From: an uncultured Victivallales bacterium
GTDB taxonomy: Bacteria > Verrucomicrobiota > Lentisphaeria > Victivallales > UBA1829
Length of the DNA: 64,000 bases
Assembly (NCBI GenBank): GCA_944391115.1
Contig: CALXSJ010000015.1
Coordinates: 30,656-94,655, forward strand
Direction: 5' to 3'
Shown here one piece after another: positions 32,120 to 42,678 of the stretch. The translations under genes were made by a program, and so were the position numbers. Within the stretch, counting starts at the first letter, position 1. Every line of letters starts with the position of its first letter. The notes under the pieces are model-generated. The model was not told the origin of the DNA and searched no databases. It saw only the letters and a program-made list of their open reading frames with translations.

Positions 32120-32989
32120 ATGGGCGTTTTTGAAGACATCAAGCTGGAATCGCAGGATCATCCTTCGCTCACTCTTGCCAGTCCGTTCAACATTCTCTGG
32201 GAATACGGGCGCGGGCCCGAGGAGAATCTGACCGGGGATGTGCATTATGCGCTCCAGATCTCCATTGTGATGGAAGGCGCCGCAGAGGCCGTGTTCGGCG
32301 ACTGGTCGCGCGTTTTCCGCAAAGGCGAACTCTGGTGGACCATGTGCTGGGAACCTCATGCATACCGCCTGCTCGGCGCAAGGAATTTTGTCATGTCGGT
32401 CAACATCAACATCGACAATCTCGGCAACTGCGGTCCCTGCTCAAATGCCGACTGGCTCGCGCCGTTTACCGTCGATCCCTGCCGGCGCTACTGTCCCGAA
32501 ACGGATCCGGAGCGGCGGGAAATCGCACTTGTCGCCCGGAAACTGCTCCGAATTTACAATAGAAAAAGCCCGAACTGGCGGACTCACTGCTGGCTGATGA
32601 TTCACGAACTGATTCTCAGGGCCTCCGAACGGGTTGCCGCTTTCGCCCAGCCGGAAACCAGCGGATTCAACGCGGGAATGAACCGCATTCAGAAGGCCGT
32701 CAGCCTGGTCAGAACTTCTCCCGTGCCGCCTTCGCTCGGCGATGCCGCGCAGGCGTGCTCTCTGAGCGTCAGCCGCTTCTCCTGCCTGTTTCATTCGACG
32801 ATGGGGGTGAGCTACGGCCAGTTTGCGCTCCGCGTCCGTCTGACGAACGCGGCGAACGATGTGAGAACCGGCATCTATACGCTGAACGAAATTGCCGAGC
32901 GCCACGGCTTCTGTGACGCAAGCAGCTTCTGTCATGCGTTCCGCAAGGTCTACCGCTGCACGCCGAACGAGTTCAAGGCGCGGAAGTGA
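32120..32989 (+). CDS. AraC family transcriptional regulator
   Basis: A 289-residue regulator. Residues 1-130 form a cupin-type sensor (HYALQISIVMEG, then FRKGELWWTM). Residues about 190-289 carry two helix-turn-helix motifs: PSLGDAAQACSLSVSRFSCL and YTLNEIAERHGFCDASSFCH, followed by FRKVYRCTPNEFKARK, the standard AraC ending. No clear ribosome site precedes the ATG. It is divergent from the DegT aminotransferase gene and probably controls it, and perhaps the neighbouring amino-sugar operon. Its last 17 bases overlap the 3' end of the convergent BrkB-like gene. Confidence 0.92.
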   Translation: MGVFEDIKLESQDHPSLTLASPFNILWEYGRGPEENLTGDVHYALQISIVMEGAAEAVFGDWSRVFRKGELWWTMCWEPHAYRLLGARNFVMSVNINIDNLGNCGPCSNADWLAPFTVDPCRRYCPETDPERREIALVARKLLRIYNRKSPNWRTHCWLMIHELILRASERVAAFAQPETSGFNAGMNRIQKAVSLVRTSPVPPSLGDAAQACSLSVSRFSCLFHSTMGVSYGQFALRVRLTNAANDVRTGIYTLNEIAERHGFCDASSFCHAFRKVYRCTPNEFKARK

Positions 32990-34319
32990 CCGCGGCCATT
33001 TCTCCGGCTGTCTCCTCTCCGTTTCCGAACGGTTTGTTTTCCGGCAGATTCTCCAGCACGCCCCGCAGATGGCAGATCAGCTCATAATAGTGTTTGTCCC
33101 TGCCGTTTTCAAGCTGGATGCCGCCGAGGTCTTCCAGTGAACGGATCACTTTCATGGGCGTGAGATCCTCCAGCGGCATCGCGGGCTGATAGGCGCGCAG
33201 GGTGTTCTCGTTTTTCATGTAGACTTCGCTGAGCAGTCCCGCCGCAACCATCTCGAACAGCACTTTCCGCACGGTCCGGATCGGGATTTCCAGCGATTCG
33301 GAGAGCTGTTCGTCGGAGAGCGGCTGCTCCGCCTCGCGGAACACCGTGGCGATTCTGCTGATGAGCTCCATCGCATAGATGTTCTTCTGTGTGAGGCTGA
33401 GCCTGTGATCCTCCGGCACCATCTCATATTCCTTCACGTTCTGGATTGCAAACGAGAGTTCCGAACCGGCAAGCACGATCATCCAGCTCAGATTCAGCCA
33501 CAGCAGGAACAGCGGAAGCGCCGCAAAGCTGCCGTAGATGGCGTTGTATTTGACCACGATGAACTGTGCAAACACATAAACCGACTGCACGACCAGATAC
33601 ACCAGCGCGGAGATGAATCCCGCCGGAAGCGCCGCGCGGAAACGCACTTTCGTATTCGGAATCGCCATGTAGATGAACGTGAAAACCGCCCAGACCGCCA
33701 CGACCGGAACCGCATAGTTGATCAGCGCGTTGATTGCCGTCGAAAACGGCAGTTTTTCCGTGAAGCCGTTCAGATGCGAAGCGGCGAACACGATGCCGCT
33801 GCCCGCGGTCAGCATCAGGAACGGACAGATGATGAGGATTGCGATGTAGTCCGAGATTTTCCGGATCATCGTGCGTCCGCGTTTCACACCCCAGATCCCG
33901 TTCAGTGAAAGCTCGATGTTGGAGAGCAGCTTGATCGCCGTCCAGATCAGCACGATCACGCCGACGCCCGCGACGACGCCGCCTTTGGCGTCCTGCAGCG
34001 TCTTGTCCGAGAATTCGATGATCTTGTCCGCCAGGTCCGGATACGCATCCATCCATTCATAAAGTTTCTGCCGGAGCACCTTGGCATATCCGTAGCCTTT
34101 TGCGAAGCCGAAGATCAGCGCGAGGATCGGAACAATGGAAAGAAGCGTATAATAGGTCAGCGCGGAAGCCTTCACCGTGCACTGGTTCCGGATGAAAAAG
34201 CGTCCCGTCAGCGTCAGCACCCGCGCCGTGTTCAGGAGAACACGCTTGCAGAACGGCATTTCCGTGCTGCGGATCATCCACAGTTCCTTGTTCAGATAAT
34301 TTGTCACCTTGTGAACCAT
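32973..34319 (-). CDS. YihY/BrkB family membrane protein with C-terminal winged-helix domain
   Basis: A 448-residue inner-membrane protein. Residues 1-300 are the YihY/BrkB domain with six helices (TYYTLLSIVPILALIFGFAKG, then IWTAIKLLSNIELSLNGIW, and FAALPLFLLWLNLSWMIVL). Beyond 310 lies a soluble domain of about 130 residues reading LSDEQLSESLEIPIRTVRKV, then LFEMVAAGLLSEV, a winged helix-turn-helix pattern. Classic YihY (about 290 residues) lacks this tail. AAGGAGG precedes the start. It follows mnmA by 127 bp on the same strand, so it may be the end of the ftsH operon. Its function is unknown; old names as ribonuclease BN are unfounded. The 3' end overlaps the AraC gene by 17 bases. Confidence 0.88.
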   Translation of the reverse strand: MVHKVTNYLNKELWMIRSTEMPFCKRVLLNTARVLTLTGRFFIRNQCTVKASALTYYTLLSIVPILALIFGFAKGYGYAKVLRQKLYEWMDAYPDLADKIIEFSDKTLQDAKGGVVAGVGVIVLIWTAIKLLSNIELSLNGIWGVKRGRTMIRKISDYIAILIICPFLMLTAGSGIVFAASHLNGFTEKLPFSTAINALINYAVPVVAVWAVFTFIYMAIPNTKVRFRAALPAGFISALVYLVVQSVYVFAQFIVVKYNAIYGSFAALPLFLLWLNLSWMIVLAGSELSFAIQNVKEYEMVPEDHRLSLTQKNIYAMELISRIATVFREAEQPLSDEQLSESLEIPIRTVRKVLFEMVAAGLLSEVYMKNENTLRAYQPAMPLEDLTPMKVIRSLEDLGGIQLENGRDKHYYELICHLRGVLENLPENKPFGNGEETAGEMAAVTSAP

Positions 34320-34446
34320 TTCGGGTCCTCCTTAAGTATGAAAATAGGGGAAGATGGGGTTTCGTGCTTCGCCCGGCCGAGATCCCGGCGCTGGAGCGCG
34401 GCAAGGGCTTGGAGCCGGAGACAAGGCTTTCGGATTTTTCCGTATT

Positions 34447-35541
34447 TCATCGGACCGGCTCCTGCGATTGAATCCATGCGCCGCCGAGCACTTCGTCTCC
34501 GTCGTAGAACACAGCCGCCTGACCGGGGGTGACGGCGCGCTGGGCTTCGCGGAATTTCAGGTGCAGCGTTCCATCCGGCATCGGATAAACCGTTGCCGGC
34601 ACGCTTCTGCTGCGGTAGCGGATCTTGACCATGCATTCGAACGACTCGCATCCCGCATATTCTTCTCGGAGAAAGTTCGGATCGGTCAGGATGGCTTCAT
34701 CTGCGAAGAGTTCCGTTTCGTCCGTCGTCAGATACACATTTCCGGATAGGGGATCAATCCGTTTGACGTAGGCGGGTTTTCCCATCGCCACACCCGTGCC
34801 CTTCCGCTGTCCGATCGTATAGGCGTGAATTCCGTCGTGCTGTCCGAGAATTTTCCCTTCGGAAGAGACAAAGCTGCCTGTCACGGCAGATGCTCCGAAT
34901 TTCGCCTGGAGCATTCTCCCGATGGACGATCCGTCCGGCGGCGCGAAACAGACGTCCTGACTGTCCGGCGTATCGGCGTTCGGCAGTCCGAGCGAGGAAG
35001 CGATCTCGCGGACATGCGTTTTCTCCAGTCCCCCGAGCGGCAGGCGGGCAAACGCGAGCGTCTCCGGAGAAAGGCCGAACAGAAAATAAGACTGATCCTT
35101 GCGCGGATCGACGCCGCGCAGCAGATGGATCGATCCGTCCGGATCGCGGAGAATGCGTGCATAATGTCCCGTGACGAGTCCCGCGCATCCGTGCTTTTGG
35201 GCAAAATCCGCCAGTATCCCGAACTTGAAAAGCACGTTGCAGAGTGCGCACGGATTCGGGGTTCTCCCTGAAGCGTATTCTTCCCAGGCACAGCGCATGA
35301 CAGTCGATTCAAACTCTTCGGAGAGTTCCAGAATGTCCAGGGGAATACCAAGCCGGTCCGCTGCCGCTTCGACTTTTTCACGCGGGAAACACTCCTTTCC
35401 AAGCACGGACATGGAGACGGCTCGGACACGGTATCCCGCCTCAAGTGCAAGATGCGCGGCGACGGAGGAGTCCACCCCGCCGCTGAAGGCGGCCATCAGA
35501 ACGCTTCCCGTCGGAAGCCCGAGGAAGGGAGCCTGCGTCAT
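34447..35541 (-). CDS. mnmA: tRNA-specific 2-thiouridylase
   Basis: Thiolates U34 of Glu, Gln and Lys tRNAs, using ATP and a persulfide relay. The 364-residue protein has the PP-loop SGGVDSS (residues 20-26), the catalytic Cys in NPCALCN (about 95-101), and the second Cys in DSQDVCF (about 195-201), together with GQRKGTGVAMGKPAYV near the middle-domain border and a C-terminal beta barrel. Its ATG overlaps the stop of the DUF167 gene by 4 bases, with GGAAGGAG inside that gene. It is the third gene of an ftsH-DUF167-mnmA operon. Confidence 0.95.
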   Translation of the reverse strand: MTQAPFLGLPTGSVLMAAFSGGVDSSVAAHLALEAGYRVRAVSMSVLGKECFPREKVEAAADRLGIPLDILELSEEFESTVMRCAWEEYASGRTPNPCALCNVLFKFGILADFAQKHGCAGLVTGHYARILRDPDGSIHLLRGVDPRKDQSYFLFGLSPETLAFARLPLGGLEKTHVREIASSLGLPNADTPDSQDVCFAPPDGSSIGRMLQAKFGASAVTGSFVSSEGKILGQHDGIHAYTIGQRKGTGVAMGKPAYVKRIDPLSGNVYLTTDETELFADEAILTDPNFLREEYAGCESFECMVKIRYRSRSVPATVYPMPDGTLHLKFREAQRAVTPGQAAVFYDGDEVLGGAWIQSQEPVR

Positions 35542-35843
35542 TGTGCGAACTCCTTCCGGACGCGTTCGGCTGTGACGCCGCGCAGAAATATCTTTTTTTT
35601 CCGGGAAGTCTGTCCGGCGACAACCTGCGCGGAGGTGGATGAGAGCCCGAAGGTCTCGGCGAAAAAACGGCAGAGTTCCTTGTTCGCCCTGCCGTCCACG
35701 GGTGGCGCCTTGAGCGCGATTTTCAGTTCCGCGCCGTACATTCCGGCAACTGCCGTCCGGGATGCGTTGGGCTGGACGTGGCAGGAGAGAATCACGCCGC
35801 CGTCCGCGTTTTTCAGAGCCTGAGCAAGTTCCGCTGCGGTCAT
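35538..35843 (-). CDS. DUF167 (YggU) family protein
   Basis: A 101-residue protein of the conserved DUF167 family, of unknown function though structurally characterised in other bacteria. The signature is HVQPNASRTAVAG followed by LKIALKAPPVDGRANKEL, then FFAETFGLSS and the Lys-rich GQTSRKKKIF. The start at 35843 is chosen because the family opens just before this Met. The frame continues upstream antiparallel to nothing but the ftsH 3' end and is rejected. It lies 19 bp after ftsH and overlaps mnmA by 4 bases, so it is an operon member. Confidence 0.9.
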   Translation of the reverse strand: MTAAELAQALKNADGGVILSCHVQPNASRTAVAGMYGAELKIALKAPPVDGRANKELCRFFAETFGLSSTSAQVVAGQTSRKKKIFLRGVTAERVRKEFAQ

Positions 35844-35862
35844 GGCGGCGCCTTCCGCTTTT

Positions 35863-37869
<2,007 letters not shown>

Positions 37870-37978
37870 TTTTATCCTGTTGTAATTGATGTTGACTGTT
37901 CATGACGGAGCACAAGAAATCCCGCGTGTCATCCCGGATGCCGGAGGGGGGATTTTCCGGCCGCCGCAAATTTGCACT

Positions 37979-38563
37979 TCAGACTTTGAACACCTGGACA
38001 AGCCGCGCGGAAGGAAAGTTCGCCGCCGCCTGCGGTTTTTCCGTGGAAAAAAGAATATAGAAAAGCATTCCCAGAAGTCCCAGAATGACGACAACCATCA
38101 CGCCAAGGACAATCAGGAGCAGGCGCTGGTTTTTCCGGCTGGTCGCGTTCGCCGCGCTTTTGGAATACGGGGATATCGCATCCATTTTCTTGATCGTGGA
38201 GGAGGATATGACGTTTTTGTTGAGATCGATTCCCGTCTGCGTCCGTGTTTCCGTCTGGGTGGTCTTGTCGTCGCAGTCGTAGAGCATTTCGACGTCGCCC
38301 ATCTGGATGATGTCGCTGTTCTGGAGTTCCTGTTCGGTGATCGGGACGTTGTTGACTCTTGTGCCGTTCGTGCTGTTGTTGTCTTTCAGAATGTAGGTGT
38401 TGCCGCTTTTGATCAGGGAACAGTGATAGGTGCTGATCGTCGGGTCCATGATGCAGATGTCACGCTCTTCGATTCTTCCGACGGTATGCATGTCTTTGTC
38501 CAGTTCGAAGGTTTTGCCTCTCAACTGTTCAGACAGGATTGTCAATTTTGGAAAACCGCCCAT
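37979..38563 (-). CDS. FHA-domain membrane-anchored protein
   Basis: A 194-residue protein with an N-terminal forkhead-associated domain (about 1-95) that binds phosphothreonine peptides: HTVGRIEERDICIMDPTIST, then YHCSLI and DNNSTNGTRVN. After a polar Thr-rich linker comes one transmembrane helix (about 150-175), with a short exterior tail. The FHA domain would therefore be cytoplasmic and anchored at the membrane. The start at 38563 has GGAG and begins right at the domain; earlier Met codons are in the promoter leader. No Ser/Thr kinase is in the window, so the partner is elsewhere. It lies 109 bp upstream of ftsH on the same strand. Confidence 0.88.
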   Translation of the reverse strand: MGGFPKLTILSEQLRGKTFELDKDMHTVGRIEERDICIMDPTISTYHCSLIKSGNTYILKDNNSTNGTRVNNVPITEQELQNSDIIQMGDVEMLYDCDDKTTQTETRTQTGIDLNKNVISSSTIKKMDAISPYSKSAANATSRKNQRLLLIVLGVMVVVILGLLGMLFYILFSTEKPQAAANFPSARLVQVFKV

Positions 38564-38612
38564 AACGACTCCGGTGTTGATAGGGTTCAGAATTAAAATA
38601 TTATCGCCATAC

Positions 38613-38641
38613 AATATAACTGTCTTTCCCCCGGACCACAA
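38613..38641 (-). promoter_or_regulatory. promoter of the FHA gene
   Basis: On the minus strand: TTGTGG (38636-38641), a 17-base spacer and TATATT (38613-38618). The rest of the 297-bp gap to the antiporter gene shows nothing that I can name. Confidence 0.45.
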
Positions 38642-38860
38642 GTATTTCTTCATAAAAAACGTAAAAAAAACGGTTTTTTCATCCGCTCTTCCACGCCGGC
38701 GGCGCATGAGGTGGGAAACCTGCGGAGAAAAATGGATGCGGGAAAGGATCTTTTTCTGATGTCCGCATTGAAATATTCCTCTCTCATGTTACCTTATGGC
38801 GGCGGTGCGCATTCCGCGCTTTGCGCCCGGGTGTGAAAATCTGTAAAAACGGATGCAGTC

Positions 38861-40471
38861 ATGGAAAAGCTGGCCTTCAATCTTTCCGTATCCCTTGCCA
38901 TTGTGGCTGTCCTGATTCTTGTCGGCGCGACTTCGAGCAAACTTGCCGGAATCGTCAGCGCATGTTCGCAGCGCATTTCAACAGCGACGCAGCGGCCGGC
39001 AAGGCCGCTTGCGTTCTTTCTGAGCCGCGTGGCAGGCTGGATCAATGTTCCCGTTCTTGTGATGTTTCTGGCGGTCGGCATGCTGGCGGGAAGCGAAGGT
39101 TTCGGCGGAATCCATTATGAGGACGCGTTTTCCGCCAATGTCATCGGAACGGTGGCCATGGCATTCATTCTGTATTCCGGCGGCTACGACACGCGCTGGA
39201 AATCCATCCGAAGCGTGATCGGATACGGCAGTGTGCTGTCCAGCATCGGCGTTCTCCTGACCGCGCTTGCCGTCGGCGCCGGAGCATATGCGTTTTTCCG
39301 CCTGCTTGGACGGAACTTTCCCTTTTCATGGTGTCTGCTGCTCGGATCGATCGTCTCGTCCACGGATGCCGCGGCCGTCTTTGCGATTCTGCGCAGCAAG
39401 AGCGTCAGCCTGAAGGGAAAGCTGCAGCCTCTGCTGGAATATGAATCCGGAAGCAACGACCCCATGGCCACCTTCCTGACTTTGTTCATGATTGACGTGA
39501 TCACGCGTCCGGAGGCGACCAGCTACTGGTCGATCCTCTGGACGTTTCCGATGCGCATGGGGATCGGCATTCTTCTCGGGCTTGTCATCGGAAAACTGGC
39601 CGCGAAATATTTCGACCGGATCGATTTTGACTATACGGGGCTTTACTATGTTGTCGGCGTCGGCGTCGTTCTGCTTTCCTACGGGCTTGCCGACTGGGGG
39701 TTCGGCGTGGAGTATCTGCGCGGCAACGGATTCATGGCTGTATATGTCTGCGGCATCATGATGGGCAACAGCAAGTTCACCTGCCAGTACGGGCTGGGAC
39801 GCTTTCACGACGGCGTGGCGTGGCTGATGCAGGTGACTCTGTTCGGCATGCTCGGACTTCTGGTGTTTCCTTCCGGGCTTCTGAAAGCGGTCTGGCTCGG
39901 ACTGGGCGTCAGCCTGATTATGATGTTCCTCGCCCGTCCTCTTGTCGTTTTCCTCTGCATGATCGGGAGCCGCTTCTCCATGAGGGAGCGCGCGTTCATC
40001 TCCTGGGTCGGTCTGCGCGGCGGTGCTCCGATCATGCTCGCGACCTTTCCTCTGATGTACAAGGAGCGGATTCCCGATTCGGACGTCATGTTCAACATCG
40101 TCTTTCTGATTGTGCTGACTTCCGTCGTGCTGCAGGGCAAGACGCTGATGCCGTTTGCGAAGCTTCTTGCCCTGGACAAACCGCTCAGAGTTTCGCCGAG
40201 GGTTCCGCTTGAATTTGAAAATACCGGCACGCTCGACGGGGAGATGAAGGAATTCGAAGTGATGGACTCCGCTCCATTTGCCGGGAAACGGCTTTCCGAA
40301 CTGGGACTGCCTCCCGGCGCGCTGGTGCTGCTGATCCGGCGCGGACACCGGTTTGTCGTTCCGCGCGGCAGCACGGAGATTCTCCTGCATGACTCCCTGA
40401 TGATTCTCGGAGAGGGCAGGGTGCTTGACGAAGTGGAGAAAATTCTCGGAAAAAGCAATGAGGACGAGTAA
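38861..40471 (+). CDS. cation/proton antiporter, CPA1 type (CvrA/NhaP2-like)
   Basis: A 536-residue K+(Na+)/H+ antiporter. Twelve or so membrane helices span residues 10-420 with the family motifs GSIVSSTDAAAVFAIL and ESGSNDPMATFLT, which hold the ion-binding Asp residues, and VGLRGGAPIMLA. The C-terminal 110 residues form a TrkA_C-type regulatory domain (APFAGKRLSELGLPPGALVL). The first loop (about 27-58) is an unusual hydrophilic insertion between helix 1 and helix 2. It is a single gene, divergent from the FHA gene, with a clear terminator. The physiological ion is uncertain. Confidence 0.9.
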   Translation: MEKLAFNLSVSLAIVAVLILVGATSSKLAGIVSACSQRISTATQRPARPLAFFLSRVAGWINVPVLVMFLAVGMLAGSEGFGGIHYEDAFSANVIGTVAMAFILYSGGYDTRWKSIRSVIGYGSVLSSIGVLLTALAVGAGAYAFFRLLGRNFPFSWCLLLGSIVSSTDAAAVFAILRSKSVSLKGKLQPLLEYESGSNDPMATFLTLFMIDVITRPEATSYWSILWTFPMRMGIGILLGLVIGKLAAKYFDRIDFDYTGLYYVVGVGVVLLSYGLADWGFGVEYLRGNGFMAVYVCGIMMGNSKFTCQYGLGRFHDGVAWLMQVTLFGMLGLLVFPSGLLKAVWLGLGVSLIMMFLARPLVVFLCMIGSRFSMRERAFISWVGLRGGAPIMLATFPLMYKERIPDSDVMFNIVFLIVLTSVVLQGKTLMPFAKLLALDKPLRVSPRVPLEFENTGTLDGEMKEFEVMDSAPFAGKRLSELGLPPGALVLLIRRGHRFVVPRGSTEILLHDSLMILGEGRVLDEVEKILGKSNEDE

Positions 40472-40497
40472 CCCTTTCCCGATGGAAAGGGCTGTTT
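40472..40497 (+). terminator. terminator of the antiporter gene
   Basis: CCCTTTCC (40472-40479), a 4-base loop and GGAAAGGG (40484-40491), followed by CTGTTTTC. It begins right at the stop codon. Confidence 0.8.
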
Positions 40498-40570
40498 TCT
40501 TCTGCTTTTCCGTTCCGGCGTTTTCCGGGGAGACGGCGCTGTTCCGTCCCCCTTTCATGTTCCGGTGCGC

Positions 40571-42454
40571 TTATTGTTTCCGTTCTTCGAGCAGTCCCGG
40601 GAGGAAGAGTTCCACATCCGGATTTTCATCCGTCACGGGGATTGCGTTTTCCTTCGTGCGCATTTCCAGAAGCTGTTTGTCAAGCTGGAGACGCCAGTTC
40701 TGGAAAAATTCATAATCGATCCATGCGCCCGCGATTCCGGAGCCGTTTGCGGAATTCTTCACCAGATCGGCGAGGCGCTGTTCGCATTCCGCCGTTTTCT
40801 GCAGATTTTTCCGGACTTCATCCGGTGCGTTCCGTTCAAACGCCTGAACCGCCAGTGCACGGAAATGCCAGGCTTCGAACATCTCTTTCTGGAAGGCGAT
40901 GAAATCCGCAGCCGATCGGAAGCGTTCCGCCGGCTCCCGGGCGGACTCCCTGATTCTGCACAAGGTTCCGGAGAGGGAGTCAAATTCCTGTTTCGTCTTT
41001 TCCCATGCCGGCCCGGAAAAGCAGCTTTTCATCGATTCCCATTCCTGCCACAGCGGCCAGCGCGGCGGCCGCTTCTGATCGACAATCGGGATTTTTTCAA
41101 GGCGCAGGAAGAGTTCCGTCATCTCTTTTGCGACGGACGGATAGAGTTTTTCGCACAGGTCGGAAAGAATTTCCTCCGCACTCAGGGAAACGCTCCAGGA
41201 GAGTTTCCCCAGAAAATAGAGATTCAGCGAGGAGCGCCACCATGTGTCGATGCCGATGAAAAAGGGGATGATTCCGCGGAGACCGTATTCCTTCGCTTCC
41301 CGGCAGTCGGCTGCCGTTTCATGGAACTTGAGCGCGAGATTCGCCCGCTCCGCCGTGTTGTCCGTGATGTGGTAATGGAGGCGGTAGACGCCGCGTCCGC
41401 CGACCTTGTCGATTTTCGCCTTCCATTCGGAGGCCACGCGCATGTTCGCAATGAGGATCGACATATTGTCGCGCGGCAGGATGTCCGGCGGCACGTCGCT
41501 GGTTTCGCTTGTGTAGGAGAGATACTCCACGGTCAGGTCGGGGCGCACCTTCCTGATGGCGTCGGCAATCCGGTTGACCGCCTTTAGCACGGTTCCCGGG
41601 CGGGAGCAGTTTTCGCATTTGCAGAATCCGTAGCCGTCTTCCGGCCAGGTTCCGAGAATGGACACCTCGGGATGTTTTTCCGCATATTCCGTAAAATTGC
41701 GGACCAGGACCTTGACGGCCTCTTCATTGGAATAGCAGATCTGCCCGGTGGAGAAGCGTCTGCCTTCCGCGTTCATGGCGAACCACTCCGGATGTTCTTC
41801 AAAAAGGGAGACCGGGAAGAAATAGCGTCCCGAGTGTTCGCTGATATTCAGGATCATGCCGCGCCGTGTCAGCTCCGGGAGGAGTTCCCGTTCCACCTGC
41901 CGCCATTCCACTTCCCAGCCGTTGTCCCGTTTCTTTGTCCGGTTGATCGAGGTCAGAAGCAGGTTGAAGCGGTTCCGCCCCAGCCAGTCGAGAATCCTGC
42001 GCAGCTCTTCGCAGTGTTCCGCGTTGACGGGGAAAATGCAGACGCCGCGCAGTTCCAGATCCGGATTCGAGATCCCATTTTCCGGAAGAGGAAGTTCCGA
42101 CGCCTGCGGATACAGAGGGGATTCCCTGTAGAAGAACCAGCGGCATCCCCAGAAATCGAGCAGTTCGTAAACGCCGTTCAGAATCCCGCGCGGAAGATTG
42201 GCGGTAATCCGTAGATTTGTTCCGGAGACTGCGATCCGGAACCCGTCGAAACGGATTTCCGGATTTTCCTTTGCGAGTGTTTCCAGCTCAATGGAGAAGC
42301 CTCCCGGTTTTCCCTCCGTCTGAATAGGGGGAGCGCTGCCGCTGATTTCCCGCAATGCGCGGCGGAGCTCTTCCGCGGCGAAGCGTTCCACCGGTCCGGC
42401 GGACGTCTTCAGAATGATCTGTGTTTCTGCCGCCTGGAATGTTTTCCCGTTCAT
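40571..42454 (-). CDS. DUF4838 domain protein (alpha-glucuronidase/GH20-like architecture), cytoplasmic form
   Basis: A 627-residue carbohydrate-active protein of the DUF4838 family. Residues 1-120 resemble the N-terminal alpha/beta domain of GH67/GH20 enzymes (VERFAAEELRRALREISG, then LPRGILNGVYELLDFWGCRWF). A barrel follows (LRRILDWLGRNRFNLLLTS), then the hallmark GTWPEDGYGFCKCENC with acidic residues and a Cys pair, and a helical C-terminal part. No signal peptide, in contrast to the paralogue at 55273. The catalytic role is plausible but unproven for this family. It is divergent from a TIM-barrel gene across a 224-bp region. Confidence 0.8.
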   Translation of the reverse strand: MNGKTFQAAETQIILKTSAGPVERFAAEELRRALREISGSAPPIQTEGKPGGFSIELETLAKENPEIRFDGFRIAVSGTNLRITANLPRGILNGVYELLDFWGCRWFFYRESPLYPQASELPLPENGISNPDLELRGVCIFPVNAEHCEELRRILDWLGRNRFNLLLTSINRTKKRDNGWEVEWRQVERELLPELTRRGMILNISEHSGRYFFPVSLFEEHPEWFAMNAEGRRFSTGQICYSNEEAVKVLVRNFTEYAEKHPEVSILGTWPEDGYGFCKCENCSRPGTVLKAVNRIADAIRKVRPDLTVEYLSYTSETSDVPPDILPRDNMSILIANMRVASEWKAKIDKVGGRGVYRLHYHITDNTAERANLALKFHETAADCREAKEYGLRGIIPFFIGIDTWWRSSLNLYFLGKLSWSVSLSAEEILSDLCEKLYPSVAKEMTELFLRLEKIPIVDQKRPPRWPLWQEWESMKSCFSGPAWEKTKQEFDSLSGTLCRIRESAREPAERFRSAADFIAFQKEMFEAWHFRALAVQAFERNAPDEVRKNLQKTAECEQRLADLVKNSANGSGIAGAWIDYEFFQNWRLQLDKQLLEMRTKENAIPVTDENPDVELFLPGLLEERKQ

Positions 42455-42616
42455 TTGTCCTGAATCCTTTCCTGTCTGTGTTGGGAGTAGAGTTTTTTAT
42501 CTTTTATCCGCTGCTTCTTCCGTTTTCCGCCATTCCGGCGGACGCTCCGGAAGCATGGATGGACTTTCCAATGCATGAACCCGCTTTCCCGCAAAGACAG
42601 GGGGGGGGCTGACCGC

Positions 42617-42644
42617 TTGAAAAAATCATTTCCCGTGCTATGCT
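42617..42644 (+). promoter_or_regulatory. promoter of the TIM-barrel gene
   Basis: TTGAAA (42617-42622), a 16-base spacer and TATGCT (42639-42644). It is 35 bases before the start codon. Confidence 0.55.
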
Positions 42645-42678
42645 TATCGGCGTCATGCGGAAAAACGGGGAGAAAACA

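Noticed and set aside
34370..34440. Possible further hairpin-repeat copy between brkB-like and mnmA
   Set aside because: It has GGCAAGGGCTTGG and ends in GGATTTTTCCG like the repeat, but the arms do not pair, so it is at best a decayed copy.
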